Source: Micrococcales bacterium KH10 (GTDB lineage Bacteria; Actinomycetota; Actinomycetes; Actinomycetales; Cellulomonadaceae). Taken from it: a stretch of DNA of 64,000 nt. The notes below the pieces were generated by a model, which saw only the letters and a program-made list of their open reading frames with translations, did not search any database and was not told the origin of the DNA. The DNA lies in the NCBI GenBank assembly GCA_900188465.1, contig FZPE01000001.1:558001-622000 (forward strand), read 5' to 3'. The translations under genes and the position numbers were made by a program. Of the stretch, positions 43,925 to 52,432 are shown piece by piece (within the stretch, counting starts at the first letter, position 1; every line of letters starts with the position of its first letter).

Positions 43925-46180
43925 CTAGGAGCGTTCGATGAATTCTTCACGCCCGGCAAGCATTTCAGCGATCGCGGCGGCAAGAACTCGGTGCTGCGCC
44001 AGTTGCGGGTCATCGGCAACAATGTGCTGGGCTTCGCTGCGGGCTTGTTCGATCAGGTCAGCATCGTCGATCACTCGCAGCAGGCGCAGGGACGAGGCGA
44101 AGCCGGACTGCGCACCGCCGAGAACATCGCCCTCGTGACGCAGTTTCAGGTCAGTTTCGGCCAATGCGAAGCCGTCTTCGGACGCCTCCAACGCCGCCAG
44201 CCGTTGGCCAGCCAATGTCTCAGGCGCGACTGGCGACACCAGCAGGCAAATCCCTGGATCCGCGCCGCGACCGACTCGTCCCCGTAACTGGTGCAACTGC
44301 GAGATGCCGAACCGGTCTGCGTCGAGCACAACCATGATGGTGGCTTCGGGCACGTCCACTCCGACTTCGATCACGGTGGTGGAGACCACTACGTCGATTT
44401 CACCTGCGCTGAAGGCAGCCATTGTCGCGTCTTTATCGGCCGGTGTCATCCGACCATGCAACGGCGCAAGACGCACACCCGCGAGCGCCGGCAGCGTCGA
44501 AAGCCGGGCAACTGTGTCCTCGACGGTGTGCAGTATGCGCGGCTCGGCATCCTCGTCCGACGTGGTCTGCGTGTCCTCCTCGATCGACGTATCACTTATT
44601 CGGTTACACACGACGAATCCGCGGTGACCGGCTTTGACCTCGTCCGCGAGCCGCGCCCAGGTCCGGGCCATCCATTGTTCTTTGCCCTCGGGGACCACAT
44701 GGGTCGCACGCGGGTGACGGCGGGCCGGAGTCTGTTTCAGGGTCGACACCGCGAGGTCACCGAAAACCGTCATGGCGACCGTGCGCGGAATAGGGGTCGC
44801 GGTCATCACCATGGTGTGCGGGGTCAGTTCGCCGCGATTGCGCAACACGTCGCGCTGTTCCACACCGAAGCGGTGTTGCTCGTCGACAACGACCAGACCC
44901 AAATTGGCGAACTGCACCTGATCGGAAAGCAACGCGTGCGTGCCGATGACAATCCCCGCCTGGCCACTGGCTGCATCAAGCAATGCCTGTTTGCGTTCTT
45001 TTGCCCCCAGCGCTCCGGTCAGCAGCGTCACCTTCGTGGCATTCGCCTCGGCCATCAAGGTTCCCCCGGCGGCCAGATCGCCCATCAGGGCCCGTACTGA
45101 ACGCAGGTGCTGGGCGGCCAGCACTTCGGTGGGTGCGAGCAGCGCGGCTTGGCCTCCGCCGTCGACCACCTGCAGCATTGCCCGCATCGCGACCACGGTC
45201 TTACCAGCCCCGACGTCACCTTGGACGAGGCGCAACATAGGCGTCTCGGTTGCGATTTCAGCAGCTAGTTCGTCGCCTACTTTGCGCTGACTGTCTGTGA
45301 GCTCGAAGGGCAGCCGTTCATCGAACGCCGCCAGGATGCCATCGTCGCGCAGCGGCCACGCCTCGGCTCGATAGGTTTGCGCGTCAGCACGACGCCGGGC
45401 AAGTTCGGTTTGTAACACGAGTGCTTCTTCGAACCTGAAACGCCGACGAGCCGCCCGGTACTCTTTTCGTTCGCGCGGCTGGTGAATCTGACGGAGGGCT
45501 TGTCCCAGCGGCAGCAGTCGATACTTGGTGCGCATCTGCTGATCGAGGGGTTCAAAGTCGCTGAGGTCGGGCAACTGTGAGAGCAGTTCGCGTATGACCT
45601 TGCGGATGGCCTGGCTGGTAGCTTTGCCTTTACCCCGGTAGATCGCGACCAGGTCATCGGCGTGTGCGAGGCTCTGCTCGGCGTATTCAGTTCCGACGTC
45701 GAGCAACTCGTAGTCTGGTCCGGCAAGTTGGCGACGGCCTTGATAGCGGCCGACTTTTCCGCTGAACAACGCTCTTGTTCCTGGTTTGAGCATCGATTCG
45801 AGGTAGCGGGCGCTCCAGGTGTTGCGAGCGAAGAAGGTCGCATCAAGTGTGGCGCCGTTGTCGTCGGTGAGCACCACATTGGTCAAGATCTTGTCCCCGT
45901 TGCGGCTGCGTCGCTGCGTCAGCGTGAGGACCTCGGCGAGAACGGTGACTTCAGTATCGACTTCAAGCGCAGCAAGATCTGAGTTCTCTGATTGGTCGAT
46001 GTATCGGCGCGGGAAGTAATACAGCGCGTCGCGCACGGTGTGGATGCCCATGGAGGGCAGGCCCTTGAGCCCTTGGCTGATGAGTTGGGCGCGTTGCTTT
46101 TCCGCGTCTGTTGTCGCTGGCGGGACAGAGACGACCTTATCGACCTTGAGATCCAGGAATGGGACGAGGGATGTGGTCAT
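43925..46180 (-). CDS. recG: ATP-dependent DNA helicase RecG
   Basis: 751 residues. RecG regresses stalled replication forks and helps resolve recombination intermediates. The wedge/OB domain covers about 45-190 (VLAEVLTLTQRRSRNGDKIL). The helicase core has LVQGDVGAGKTVVAMRAM (Walker A), LAPTEVLAAQHL (Ia), VVVDEQHRFGVEQRD (DEQH box), MTATPIPRTVAMTVFGDL (III), and RGRVGRGADPGICLLV (VI) with the C-terminal TRG region after it. It overlaps the end of the DAK2-kinase gene by ATGA. Confidence 0.98.
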   Translation of the reverse strand: MTTSLVPFLDLKVDKVVSVPPATTDAEKQRAQLISQGLKGLPSMGIHTVRDALYYFPRRYIDQSENSDLAALEVDTEVTVLAEVLTLTQRRSRNGDKILTNVVLTDDNGATLDATFFARNTWSARYLESMLKPGTRALFSGKVGRYQGRRQLAGPDYELLDVGTEYAEQSLAHADDLVAIYRGKGKATSQAIRKVIRELLSQLPDLSDFEPLDQQMRTKYRLLPLGQALRQIHQPRERKEYRAARRRFRFEEALVLQTELARRRADAQTYRAEAWPLRDDGILAAFDERLPFELTDSQRKVGDELAAEIATETPMLRLVQGDVGAGKTVVAMRAMLQVVDGGGQAALLAPTEVLAAQHLRSVRALMGDLAAGGTLMAEANATKVTLLTGALGAKERKQALLDAASGQAGIVIGTHALLSDQVQFANLGLVVVDEQHRFGVEQRDVLRNRGELTPHTMVMTATPIPRTVAMTVFGDLAVSTLKQTPARRHPRATHVVPEGKEQWMARTWARLADEVKAGHRGFVVCNRISDTSIEEDTQTTSDEDAEPRILHTVEDTVARLSTLPALAGVRLAPLHGRMTPADKDATMAAFSAGEIDVVVSTTVIEVGVDVPEATIMVVLDADRFGISQLHQLRGRVGRGADPGICLLVSPVAPETLAGQRLAALEASEDGFALAETDLKLRHEGDVLGGAQSGFASSLRLLRVIDDADLIEQARSEAQHIVADDPQLAQHRVLAAAIAEMLAGREEFIERS

Positions 46181-47805
46181 ACGGCAGTTTCCACTCCGGC
46201 CGATAATCGGTGACCAGCCAGGCCGCTGCCCAACATGATTGATTCGATGCCGTGTTGGTCGGCGATCTTCTGGATCGTGCTCAGTCGTTCATCGGTGACA
46301 TCGTCATCGTGCACGACGGTGACGACATCGGCGTCGACGGCCAATGCCGCCTGCAGGCTGCTCGCGGAACCATCTGTGACGGTCAGCGACTCGCAAGCCT
46401 GTCGCAGGGCGTCTGTTGCGCCCTCAATATCGCGATTGGAGTTCATCTGAATGTGGGCGGACAAGGTGGCTAGATGCACATCCGTGAAATAGGTCGGGTC
46501 AGTGGTCACGATCTGAAGTCGCTTACCGCTTTCACCCGCTGCGGTAACCAGCCGCTCTTGCCAGGCGGTCTCCGAGGCCTGTGCAGCCACATCCCCGTGG
46601 ATCACAATCACCTCGTCACGTTTAGCGTCGGTGAGCGCTCGCACCAATTCGTGATCGTGTGCCGTGCCTGACTGTGCGAACAGCGCGATACCACCTGCGG
46701 TTGCGATCTCTTCCAGCAATCCTGGCGAACGGGTGATTCCCACCCAGGACCAGGCACGGTCAGGAAACGGGTCTTGGACCTGGTGCACGACAACATAGGC
46801 GAGCTGCCAGCCGCCGAAATACCGCAGCACGGCGGCCGGATCAGACGCGTGGATGTGGATACGCAGTTCGCCTCGGCTGGCCGGGTCCACTGTCTCAGAC
46901 CCGATGACGACAACTGATTCGCCCAGGTCCTGCAGACCGGCACGCACCTGGTCGTCGGTCGGAACGCTGCCTGATGACCGTGGCGGTCGCGCCAGGCACA
47001 TCACTTCGAACTTGTTGGCGGGGTCGACCACTTCGGAGTGTTCGTGTGGGCCACCGTGGGAGGCCGAGTTCGCGGCCAAGATGTTTTGCTCGTCCCGCCA
47101 GGTCTGGGCATTCAGATCGACAGGAGGCAGGGGGTTACCCTGCGTGCCGTGCAGCACATCGAGCAAGGCTTGGAGAATCAGGACGAGGCCGACCGCCCCC
47201 GAATCGACGACGCTCGCCCGCTGCAATACCGCAAGCTGGTCAGTGCCACTAGCCACAGCCTGCCGTGCCGCCACAAGGACAGTTTCCAGCACACCGACGA
47301 GGTCCGTCCCGGGATTCTCAAGCAGATGGGTGCGCGCCGCGCTCGCTACGGCTGCTGCCGTGCTGAGAATCGTGCCTGGAGCCGGGCAGCCCACGGCTCG
47401 TTCCGCCGCGATCGCCGCCGTGCTCAAGCCCGCGGCCAGCGCGGACACGGTGATCTGTGACATCACCACCGGCTCATCGGCAGCGCCATCGGGAAGATTC
47501 GTACTGAGCACGCCTCTGACAAAACCGCGCAGATACTCCGCCACGATCACACCCGAGTTGCCGCGAGCTCCGATGACGGCCCCACGTGCCACGGCGCGCA
47601 GCGCGCGGACCACATCGTCGTCGCAGTCTGTGTGGCGCAACTCGTCCAAGCCCTGCCGGATTGTCAGCAACATGTTTGTGCCGGTATCAGAATCCGGCAC
47701 CGGGAAAACATTGGCGCTGTTGAGTGCGACCCGCGCGTGCGTCAAGCTACGTTGTGCTTCCAATGCCCAGGCGAGGACAGTCTCAACGCTGGGCATGGTG
47801 GACAC
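46177..47805 (-). CDS. DAK2-domain kinase (FakA/YloV-like)
   Basis: 542 residues from GTG with AAGGAG eight bases before. The N-terminal DAK2 nucleotide-binding domain is clear: NSANVFPVPDSDTGTNMLL with metal-binding aspartates, GAVIGARGNSGVIVAEYLRG, and VVDSGAVGLVLILQALLD. Middle and C-terminal domains follow (KFEVMCLARPP, then a DegV-like VIVIHGDVAAQASETAWQER). In Firmicutes the homologue FakA phosphorylates fatty acids held by FakB; the actinobacterial substrate is less settled. It is directly upstream of recG, as is general in actinobacteria, and divergent from rpmB. Confidence 0.92.
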   Translation of the reverse strand: MSTMPSVETVLAWALEAQRSLTHARVALNSANVFPVPDSDTGTNMLLTIRQGLDELRHTDCDDDVVRALRAVARGAVIGARGNSGVIVAEYLRGFVRGVLSTNLPDGAADEPVVMSQITVSALAAGLSTAAIAAERAVGCPAPGTILSTAAAVASAARTHLLENPGTDLVGVLETVLVAARQAVASGTDQLAVLQRASVVDSGAVGLVLILQALLDVLHGTQGNPLPPVDLNAQTWRDEQNILAANSASHGGPHEHSEVVDPANKFEVMCLARPPRSSGSVPTDDQVRAGLQDLGESVVVIGSETVDPASRGELRIHIHASDPAAVLRYFGGWQLAYVVVHQVQDPFPDRAWSWVGITRSPGLLEEIATAGGIALFAQSGTAHDHELVRALTDAKRDEVIVIHGDVAAQASETAWQERLVTAAGESGKRLQIVTTDPTYFTDVHLATLSAHIQMNSNRDIEGATDALRQACESLTVTDGSASSLQAALAVDADVVTVVHDDDVTDERLSTIQKIADQHGIESIMLGSGLAGHRLSAGVETAV

Positions 47806-48113
47806 GGGCGGGACTCCTTGGCTTGTTATTACAGGCTGTTGTTTCGCGGCGAACTGACCATACCGGTATGGTGTGACAAGTCCGATGAATCGGTGATGCT
47901 CGTGTGGTCCAAACTAACGGATAGTGGGCCATGTTTGCCGTGACCCACACCGCAAGTTTGGGGATCACCTCATTATCGGGTAATCTGTTGTGGTTGCCCG
48001 AACACATCTCGGGCTGGCTTGTGCCCTCGCGAAAGCGGCTGGCCTGGCCAAATCAGACCTATTATGTTGCGGGCTTTGTTGTGTAGTCCGCTCAACGACG
48101 ATCAGGAGTTATC
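47806..48113. other. Divergent intergenic region between the DAK2 kinase and rpmB
   Basis: 308 bases without a credible gene; it must carry the promoters of both genes. It contains a perfect 16-base palindrome at 47857-47872 and a hairpin with arms GCCCGA (47996-48001) and TCGGGC (48009-48014). The rpmB ribosome site CAGGAG lies near 48103. Confidence 0.6.
47857..47872. promoter_or_regulatory. Perfect 16-base palindrome, candidate operator
   Basis: ACCATACCGGTATGGT, an exact palindrome, lies about 50 bases upstream of the DAK2-kinase start and about 240 bases upstream of rpmB. Such symmetry suits a dimeric repressor; the binder is unknown. Confidence 0.5.
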
Positions 48114-48305
48114 GTGGCTGCCAACTGCGACGTCTGCGGCAAAGGCCCTAGTTTTGGGTACAGTGTCTCGCACTCTCACGTGCGCACGAAGCGCCGCTGG
48201 AACCCTAACATTCAGCGTGTGCGCGCCGTGGTGAACGGAGCACCGAAGCGTGTGAACGTATGCACCTCTTGCCTGAAGGCAAACAAGGTCGAACGTCACG
48301 TCTGA
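48114..48305 (+). CDS. rpmB: 50S ribosomal protein L28
   Basis: 63 residues from GTG with CAGGAG upstream. MAANCDVCGKGPSFGYSVSH is the zinc-ribbon start, RTKRRWNPNIQRVRAVVNGA the core, and CTSCLKANKVERHV the end. Four cysteines (CDVC, CTSC) make this the zinc-binding form. It is transcribed alone and followed by a strong terminator. Confidence 0.98.
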   Translation: MAANCDVCGKGPSFGYSVSHSHVRTKRRWNPNIQRVRAVVNGAPKRVNVCTSCLKANKVERHV

Positions 48306-48319
48306 CCTGTAGCGACTCT

Positions 48320-48360
48320 ACAAAGCCTGTCCGAGTTTCTCGGGCAGGCTTTGTTGTTTT
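48320..48360 (+). terminator. Intrinsic terminator after rpmB
   Basis: 16-base arms (48320-48335 and 48339-48354) with one G-U pair and a 3-base loop, then TGTTTT. Canonical rho-independent form. Confidence 0.92.
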
Positions 48361-48521
48361 CCGCGACTTTCACGCTCACCCTATCTATCGGTCCGGTGGC
48401 AGACGCAATCGCCAAGATTGAACTGCGGCACACGGCCCAGACCTGCTGATCCAGCAATTCAGTGACCAAAATCTGACCGTAAAGGTTTCGTCAATCAGAA
48501 AGTCATGGCACGCTAAAGAAC

Positions 48522-49040
48522 ATGGAGGGGAAACTTGACGATGTCACTATTCGACCCGCCCACGTCGAGGATGCTGCTGGTATAGCCAGAGTTCACATCG
48601 ATTCCTGGCGCGAGGCCTATCAGAATGCGCTGCCCGCTGATTATCTCGCCTCGCTTGACCTGCCGAGCCGCACTGAGAAATGGCGAGAAACCATTGCAGA
48701 GGGCACCACTCAGACTTGGATAGCAACGTCTGAACTCATCGGAGCAGTCGGTTTTGCGTCCTTCGGTGATTCGCGTGACGAGGATGCCGAGCGCACCACG
48801 TTGGAGTTGTACTCGATCTACCTCGAGCCGGAGATCTGGGGCAAGGGAGTCGCGCGTAACCTCATGCGAACGGTATTAGATGAGATACCTAATGGTCATG
48901 AACTCACCTTGTGGGTGCTCGATCAAAATGAACGCGCCCGGCAGTTCTACCGTCGGCATGGCTTTGTCGCCGATGCGGTTGAACGGATCAAACGATACGG
49001 CGGGGTCGATGTGGTCGAAGTGCGTTACCGCCGGAAGTGA
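48522..49040 (+). CDS. GNAT family N-acetyltransferase
   Basis: 172 residues. VTIRPAHVEDAAGIARVHID and SWREAYQNALPADYLASLDL are the usual start of the RimI-like type. LYSIYLEPEIWGKGVARNLM holds the acetyl-CoA motif (Q/R-x2-G-x-A form, here WGKGVA). LWVLDQNERARQFYRRHGFV is motif B. The substrate is unknown. The ATG has GAACATGGAGGGG around it but the ribosome site is unclear. Its 3' end overlaps the convergent thiL by 16 bases. Confidence 0.9.
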   Translation: MEGKLDDVTIRPAHVEDAAGIARVHIDSWREAYQNALPADYLASLDLPSRTEKWRETIAEGTTQTWIATSELIGAVGFASFGDSRDEDAERTTLELYSIYLEPEIWGKGVARNLMRTVLDEIPNGHELTLWVLDQNERARQFYRRHGFVADAVERIKRYGGVDVVEVRYRRK

Positions 49041-50128
49041 TCCCAACCGGAGTTGCCGGCGTAGGGCTGTGATTCCAGGTAGACGCCTGGCTCAACACCG
49101 TTATCTGTGTCCGCGGCTTTGACTGTTCCGATCGCCCGGAAGCCATCGGGGACGAGCTCAGGCGAAAAGGTCGCCAGCATTCCATGATCTTCGCCGCCCG
49201 CCAATAGCCATTCGCGTACCTGTTGTGTCCGCTGTTCTCGCGTCAGTCCTAGCGCTTCGGCCACTAGGCCGAGCACGTTAGCGTCCTCGGCAAGGGACGT
49301 GATGGGATCGACGAGGTCGATCACGACACTGGATGCCTGTGCAATGCGAGCGGCATCACACACTAATCCGTCCGAGATATCCATCATCGCTGTGGCGCGG
49401 CTGCGCGCTTGAACCCCTGCGGTGATGGCCGGTTCCGGTCGGCGAAACCGCCCTATGGTGGCGTCCAAGGCGTCGGCGGAGGTAGTCGCACCATGGCGCG
49501 AGGCGGCACTCGTCACTGCGGGTGCTCTCGCCGCTTGGTCTGCGCTCGTCGTCTGGTCTGCGCTCGTCGCCACTCCGGCGCTGAGCGCCGCGAATCCGGC
49601 TGCGGACCACCCAACCTGACCGGCTACCGCAACCGCATCGCCGACGCGTGCGCCCTTGCGGGTGACAGCCGGTTCGCCTTCCAGGTCGCCAAATACCGTG
49701 ACACTTACCACGATGGCATCGCCCGTGGCCAAATCTCCCCCCGCGACGGCGACATTGTGGCAGGTGCTGGCCTGCGCGATGCCGCGAGCAAAGTCCTCGA
49801 CCCAGGCCACTGTCGTGGCACCAGGAAGGACGAGCGCCGCCACGATAGCTGTGGGACGAGCTCCCATTGCTGCTGCATCCGCTAGATTCTGCATGGCGGC
49901 GCGCCAGCCCACGTCATATCCGGTGGACCATGCGGTACGGAAATGCTGATTCTCCACCAGGACATCGGTGGAGACCGTGAATGACCTGTCCGGGGCGGCG
50001 ATAACTGCCGAGTCGTCGCCCGCGCCGAGCACGATCGCGTCACTTTGCACATTGTTGTGCTGCGCCAGCACGGCGAAGATCCGTCGCAGCAACTCTGCTT
50101 CGTCTACATCGGCAACCGTCAACGACAC
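49025..50128 (-). CDS. thiL: Thiamine-monophosphate kinase
   Basis: 367 residues. ThiL makes the cofactor thiamine diphosphate from thiamine monophosphate and ATP. VLGAGDDSAVIAAPDRSF and VSTDVLVENQHFRTAWST are the ATP and metal loops of the PurM/ThiL fold, NLADAAAMGARPTAIVAAL follows, and MMDISDGLVCDAARIA and LLAGGEDHGMLATF are the later acidic motifs. Between the fold's two halves sits an extra Ala/Ser/Thr-rich stretch (ATSADQTTSADQAARAPAVT) with a tandem 18-base DNA repeat. The family length is usually 310-330 residues. It converges with a GNAT gene. Confidence 0.94.
   Translation of the reverse strand: MSLTVADVDEAELLRRIFAVLAQHNNVQSDAIVLGAGDDSAVIAAPDRSFTVSTDVLVENQHFRTAWSTGYDVGWRAAMQNLADAAAMGARPTAIVAALVLPGATTVAWVEDFARGIAQASTCHNVAVAGGDLATGDAIVVSVTVFGDLEGEPAVTRKGARVGDAVAVAGQVGWSAAGFAALSAGVATSADQTTSADQAARAPAVTSAASRHGATTSADALDATIGRFRRPEPAITAGVQARSRATAMMDISDGLVCDAARIAQASSVVIDLVDPITSLAEDANVLGLVAEALGLTREQRTQQVREWLLAGGEDHGMLATFSPELVPDGFRAIGTVKAADTDNGVEPGVYLESQPYAGNSGWDHFRR
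49536..49571 (-). repeat. Tandem 18-base repeat inside thiL
   Basis: Two units (49536-49553 and 49554-49571) sharing TGGTCTGCGCTCGTCG encode the repeated TSADQ segment of the ThiL insertion. In frame; probably recent duplication. Confidence 0.9.
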
Positions 50129-50195
50129 GACTCAAGCGTAGCGTCCCGGCGCACGCAGTTCGCTCCCCCTGCGCTACCAGCACAACGCCGCATAG

Positions 50196-50213
50196 CGTAC
50201 AATTTTTTGTACG
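50196..50213. promoter_or_regulatory. YefM-YoeB operator palindrome
   Basis: CGTACAA-TTTT-TTGTACG, 7-base arms, 18 bases before the yefM ATG. YefM-YoeB of other bacteria bind repeats with core TGTACA; here TGTAC and GTACA halves are present. Autorepression by the antitoxin is the expected role. Confidence 0.8.
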
Positions 50214-50231
50214 TCTAGATCGGAGTAGCAA

Positions 50232-50486
50232 ATGAAGACCATGAGTTACAGCGAATCGCGTCGCCGCTATGCCGAAGTGCTCGACTCGGTCGTGGACGAC
50301 CGCGAAGAAGTCGTCATCACCCGGTCTGGCCGCGAGCCTGCGGTGATCATCTCGTTGGAGGAGTACGAGTCACTGCGTGAAACCGCTTACCTCATGAGAT
50401 CCCCCGCAAACGCTCGGCGACTGCTCGATTCAATCGAGCGCCTTGAGGCAGGCAACGGAGCCGCTCACGCTCTGATGGACGACTGA
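50232..50486 (+). CDS. yefM: Antitoxin YefM (Phd/YefM family)
   Basis: 84 residues. MKTMSYSESRRRYAEVLDSV is the DNA-binding start of YefM, and VVITRSGREPAVIISLEEYE the core strand-helix of the Phd/YefM fold. LMRSPANARRLLDSIERLEA is the flexible C-terminus that wraps the toxin. The stop is two bases before the YoeB GTG, so the pair is one operon. It neutralises YoeB and represses the operon through the palindrome at its promoter. Confidence 0.95.
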   Translation: MKTMSYSESRRRYAEVLDSVVDDREEVVITRSGREPAVIISLEEYESLRETAYLMRSPANARRLLDSIERLEAGNGAAHALMDD

Positions 50487-50488
50487 CC

Positions 50489-50749
50489 GTGCAGTTCGTC
50501 TGGGACGAGTCCGCCTGGCAGGACTACCTGTGGTGGCAGACTCAGAACCGCAAGACTCTGCGACGCATCAACGCCCTGCTACGAGACATCACACGCAACG
50601 GCAACGAGGGCATAGGTAAACCGGAGCCTCTTAAACACAGTGTCGCCGAGTACTGGTCACGGCGAATCACGGACGAGCATCGCTTGGTCTATCGCTACAC
50701 CGAAGACCGCATCCTGATCGCAGCCTGCCGTTACCACTACGGGCGGTAA
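50489..50749 (+). CDS. yoeB: Toxin YoeB (ribosome-dependent mRNA interferase)
   Basis: 86 residues from GTG. FVWDESAWQDYLWWQTQNRK is the family start, KPEPLKHSVAEYWSRRITDE the core, and HRLVYRYTEDRILIAACRYH-Y the end. Catalytic residues known for YoeB (Glu46, Arg65, His83, Tyr84) have counterparts in GKPEPL, SRRITDEHR and RYHYGR. It cuts mRNA at the ribosomal A site when YefM is degraded. Full length and intact. Confidence 0.95.
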   Translation: MQFVWDESAWQDYLWWQTQNRKTLRRINALLRDITRNGNEGIGKPEPLKHSVAEYWSRRITDEHRLVYRYTEDRILIAACRYHYGR

Positions 50750-50770
50750 GTGAGCGGCCCCATGTCTTTG

Positions 50771-51655
50771 CTACTCTTCCACCGGCTTGGCGCTCCAACT
50801 CCATTTGGATGCCCCATTGGTGATCGTCCATTGGCCGGAGCTGTTCTTCTCCACTTGGTATGACTGGGTGCCCTTGATGAGAGAAACATATTTCGCGCCG
50901 TCGCCGTCAGCGATGGTCCTCTCGATCGCGAACTTGAACGTGACTTCCAAGAGGCCCTTCTTCTGCCGCACCTTCTGTACGGCAATCGATTTCGGTCGAT
51001 AGGTCAGTTCCCCAGGTACGTATTGCTCTTTGATACCACGCTCGCCACGCCAATTGTTTGGGTTGCCCAACGCGAACCAGTAGCCATTGTCGTCGGGCTC
51101 TGGCTTCTCAATCGCCATGTAGGTGGGACCCCATACGCTGTTCGTGAATGAGTTCCGCATTCTCATCCAGGCCGACTTGCGATCACGCTTCCTGTTGCTG
51201 CGCGCCATCTCGGAATCGAGGCCCTCGGAGACAAAGAACTGTGCCGTCCATTTCACAGCACTGGCAACATCCTCATCGCTGTATTTCTTCAGCTTGCCGA
51301 CGACCTTCTTGTCGTAATCGAGGATCTGGCTGTCATCGAGCAACTGGGCTTGCCGGTAGGTGCCCCATTTGTCGGTCAGTTCCGGACCGGTGGGCGCGAT
51401 GCCGAGGATTGCCTCGACTGGTTCCTCGGCCACCTCTGCGTCTGCGGCAGCAGGATCACCGTCAGTGGAATCAACATCGACACTAGTCTCTTGCTGCTTG
51501 TCCTCTTCGGTATCAGCGACCGTTGGGGAGGCAGCAGGTTTGTCGTCTGATCCTGAGAACCAATCAAGGACCGAACACGCTGACATAGTGAAGATCAGCG
51601 CTGCACACACCGCTCCTATGACCAGGTGATGCACGACCTTGCTCGCTCTATTCAT
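50771..51655 (-). CDS. Lipoprotein, unknown function
   Basis: 294 residues from ATG 51655 (MNRASKVVHHLVIG). The lipoprotein signal ends in lipobox TMSAC with Cys27. A long acidic linker follows (DTEEDKQQETSVDVDSTDGD, about 45-85), then a folded domain of about 200 residues with SVWGPTYMAIEKPEPDDNGY, WFALGNPNNW and KGLLEVTFKFAIER. The closing WTITNGASKWSWSAKPVEE has a strand pattern like NTF2-like or similar domains, not assigned. The frame is open 18 codons upstream without a ribosome site. It faces away from yefM-yoeB and shares a direction with the next exported protein. Confidence 0.7.
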   Translation of the reverse strand: MNRASKVVHHLVIGAVCAALIFTMSACSVLDWFSGSDDKPAASPTVADTEEDKQQETSVDVDSTDGDPAAADAEVAEEPVEAILGIAPTGPELTDKWGTYRQAQLLDDSQILDYDKKVVGKLKKYSDEDVASAVKWTAQFFVSEGLDSEMARSNRKRDRKSAWMRMRNSFTNSVWGPTYMAIEKPEPDDNGYWFALGNPNNWRGERGIKEQYVPGELTYRPKSIAVQKVRQKKGLLEVTFKFAIERTIADGDGAKYVSLIKGTQSYQVEKNSSGQWTITNGASKWSWSAKPVEE

Positions 51656-51763
51656 CACCGTAAGCCCCTGGGCATGGGTCTGCACAGCGCCAGCCGATTT
51701 AATTTTCACTTCATCCCGTTCTTTAGTGTTTAACGAAAAACTAGCCGCACCGCACTTAGTCGA

Positions 51764-52270
51764 CTAGAAGTTGAAGCTCACACTGATCTTGGCCGGCTTG
51801 ACCTTGAACTTCGCGGCTTTCTTCGTCTTCGACGGCGCGATCTTCGCAGTACCCAGGTACTCGGCCTTAACTTTGTACTTTCCGTCTGCGAGGTAGTACG
51901 GGGTCTTGAACACCAAAGCACCCTTGTGCTTCTTCTTCATAGTCGTGTAGTAGGTGTACGGACCGGCGGTCAACTTGATCAGTCCCGTCGGACGAGCCAC
52001 ACCTGGCGCCTTCACCTTGATTCGCACGCGGACTCGCTCGTTCCACGCTACGGTCTTCTTGACCATCTTCACGGTGATCTTCGATTTCTTTTGAGCCTCT
52101 GCATTCGGTGCCGCAACCGTCGCTTGTGCTTGCACGACTGTGCCGGAAGCGGTCGTCTGAGTAGATGCTGCAGCCGGGGTACTAACAGCCGGCACGAGGG
52201 CCAGCACCATCGCGATCGCAACTGCGATCATGGCGCGCTTACGCAGCGCGGCAGAGGGTGAAGAGATCAT
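51764..52270 (-). CDS. Secreted protein with basic Ig-like domain
   Basis: 168 residues. The signal peptide (RKRAMIAVAIAMVLALVPAV, cleavage near AAAS, about residue 36) leads to a short linker and a single beta-sandwich-like domain: ITVKMVKKTVAWNERVRVRI, LIKLTAGPYTYYTTMKKKHK, GALVFKTPYYLADGKYKVKA, and EYLGTAKIAPSKTKKAAKF. It is the Ig-like repeat fold of bacterial surface proteins and strongly basic, like the C-terminal domains at 30.2-30.8 and 33.3-33.6 kb. No sorting motif. Function unknown. Confidence 0.75.
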   Translation of the reverse strand: MISSPSAALRKRAMIAVAIAMVLALVPAVSTPAAASTQTTASGTVVQAQATVAAPNAEAQKKSKITVKMVKKTVAWNERVRVRIKVKAPGVARPTGLIKLTAGPYTYYTTMKKKHKGALVFKTPYYLADGKYKVKAEYLGTAKIAPSKTKKAAKFKVKPAKISVSFNF

Positions 52271-52432
52271 TTCTGGATGTCCTTAAGTGTCTAGTCGGTC
52301 ATGCCACAAATCACGAGTTCACGTATCTTCTACGTGAAAGTGGCGGCCTACTTGACATAGTAAATGCTACTTATAAGTATTGTCTAGCGGTTGACAACCC
52401 TCGCCGGACAGACTCCAACTAGGCTAAGAAGC

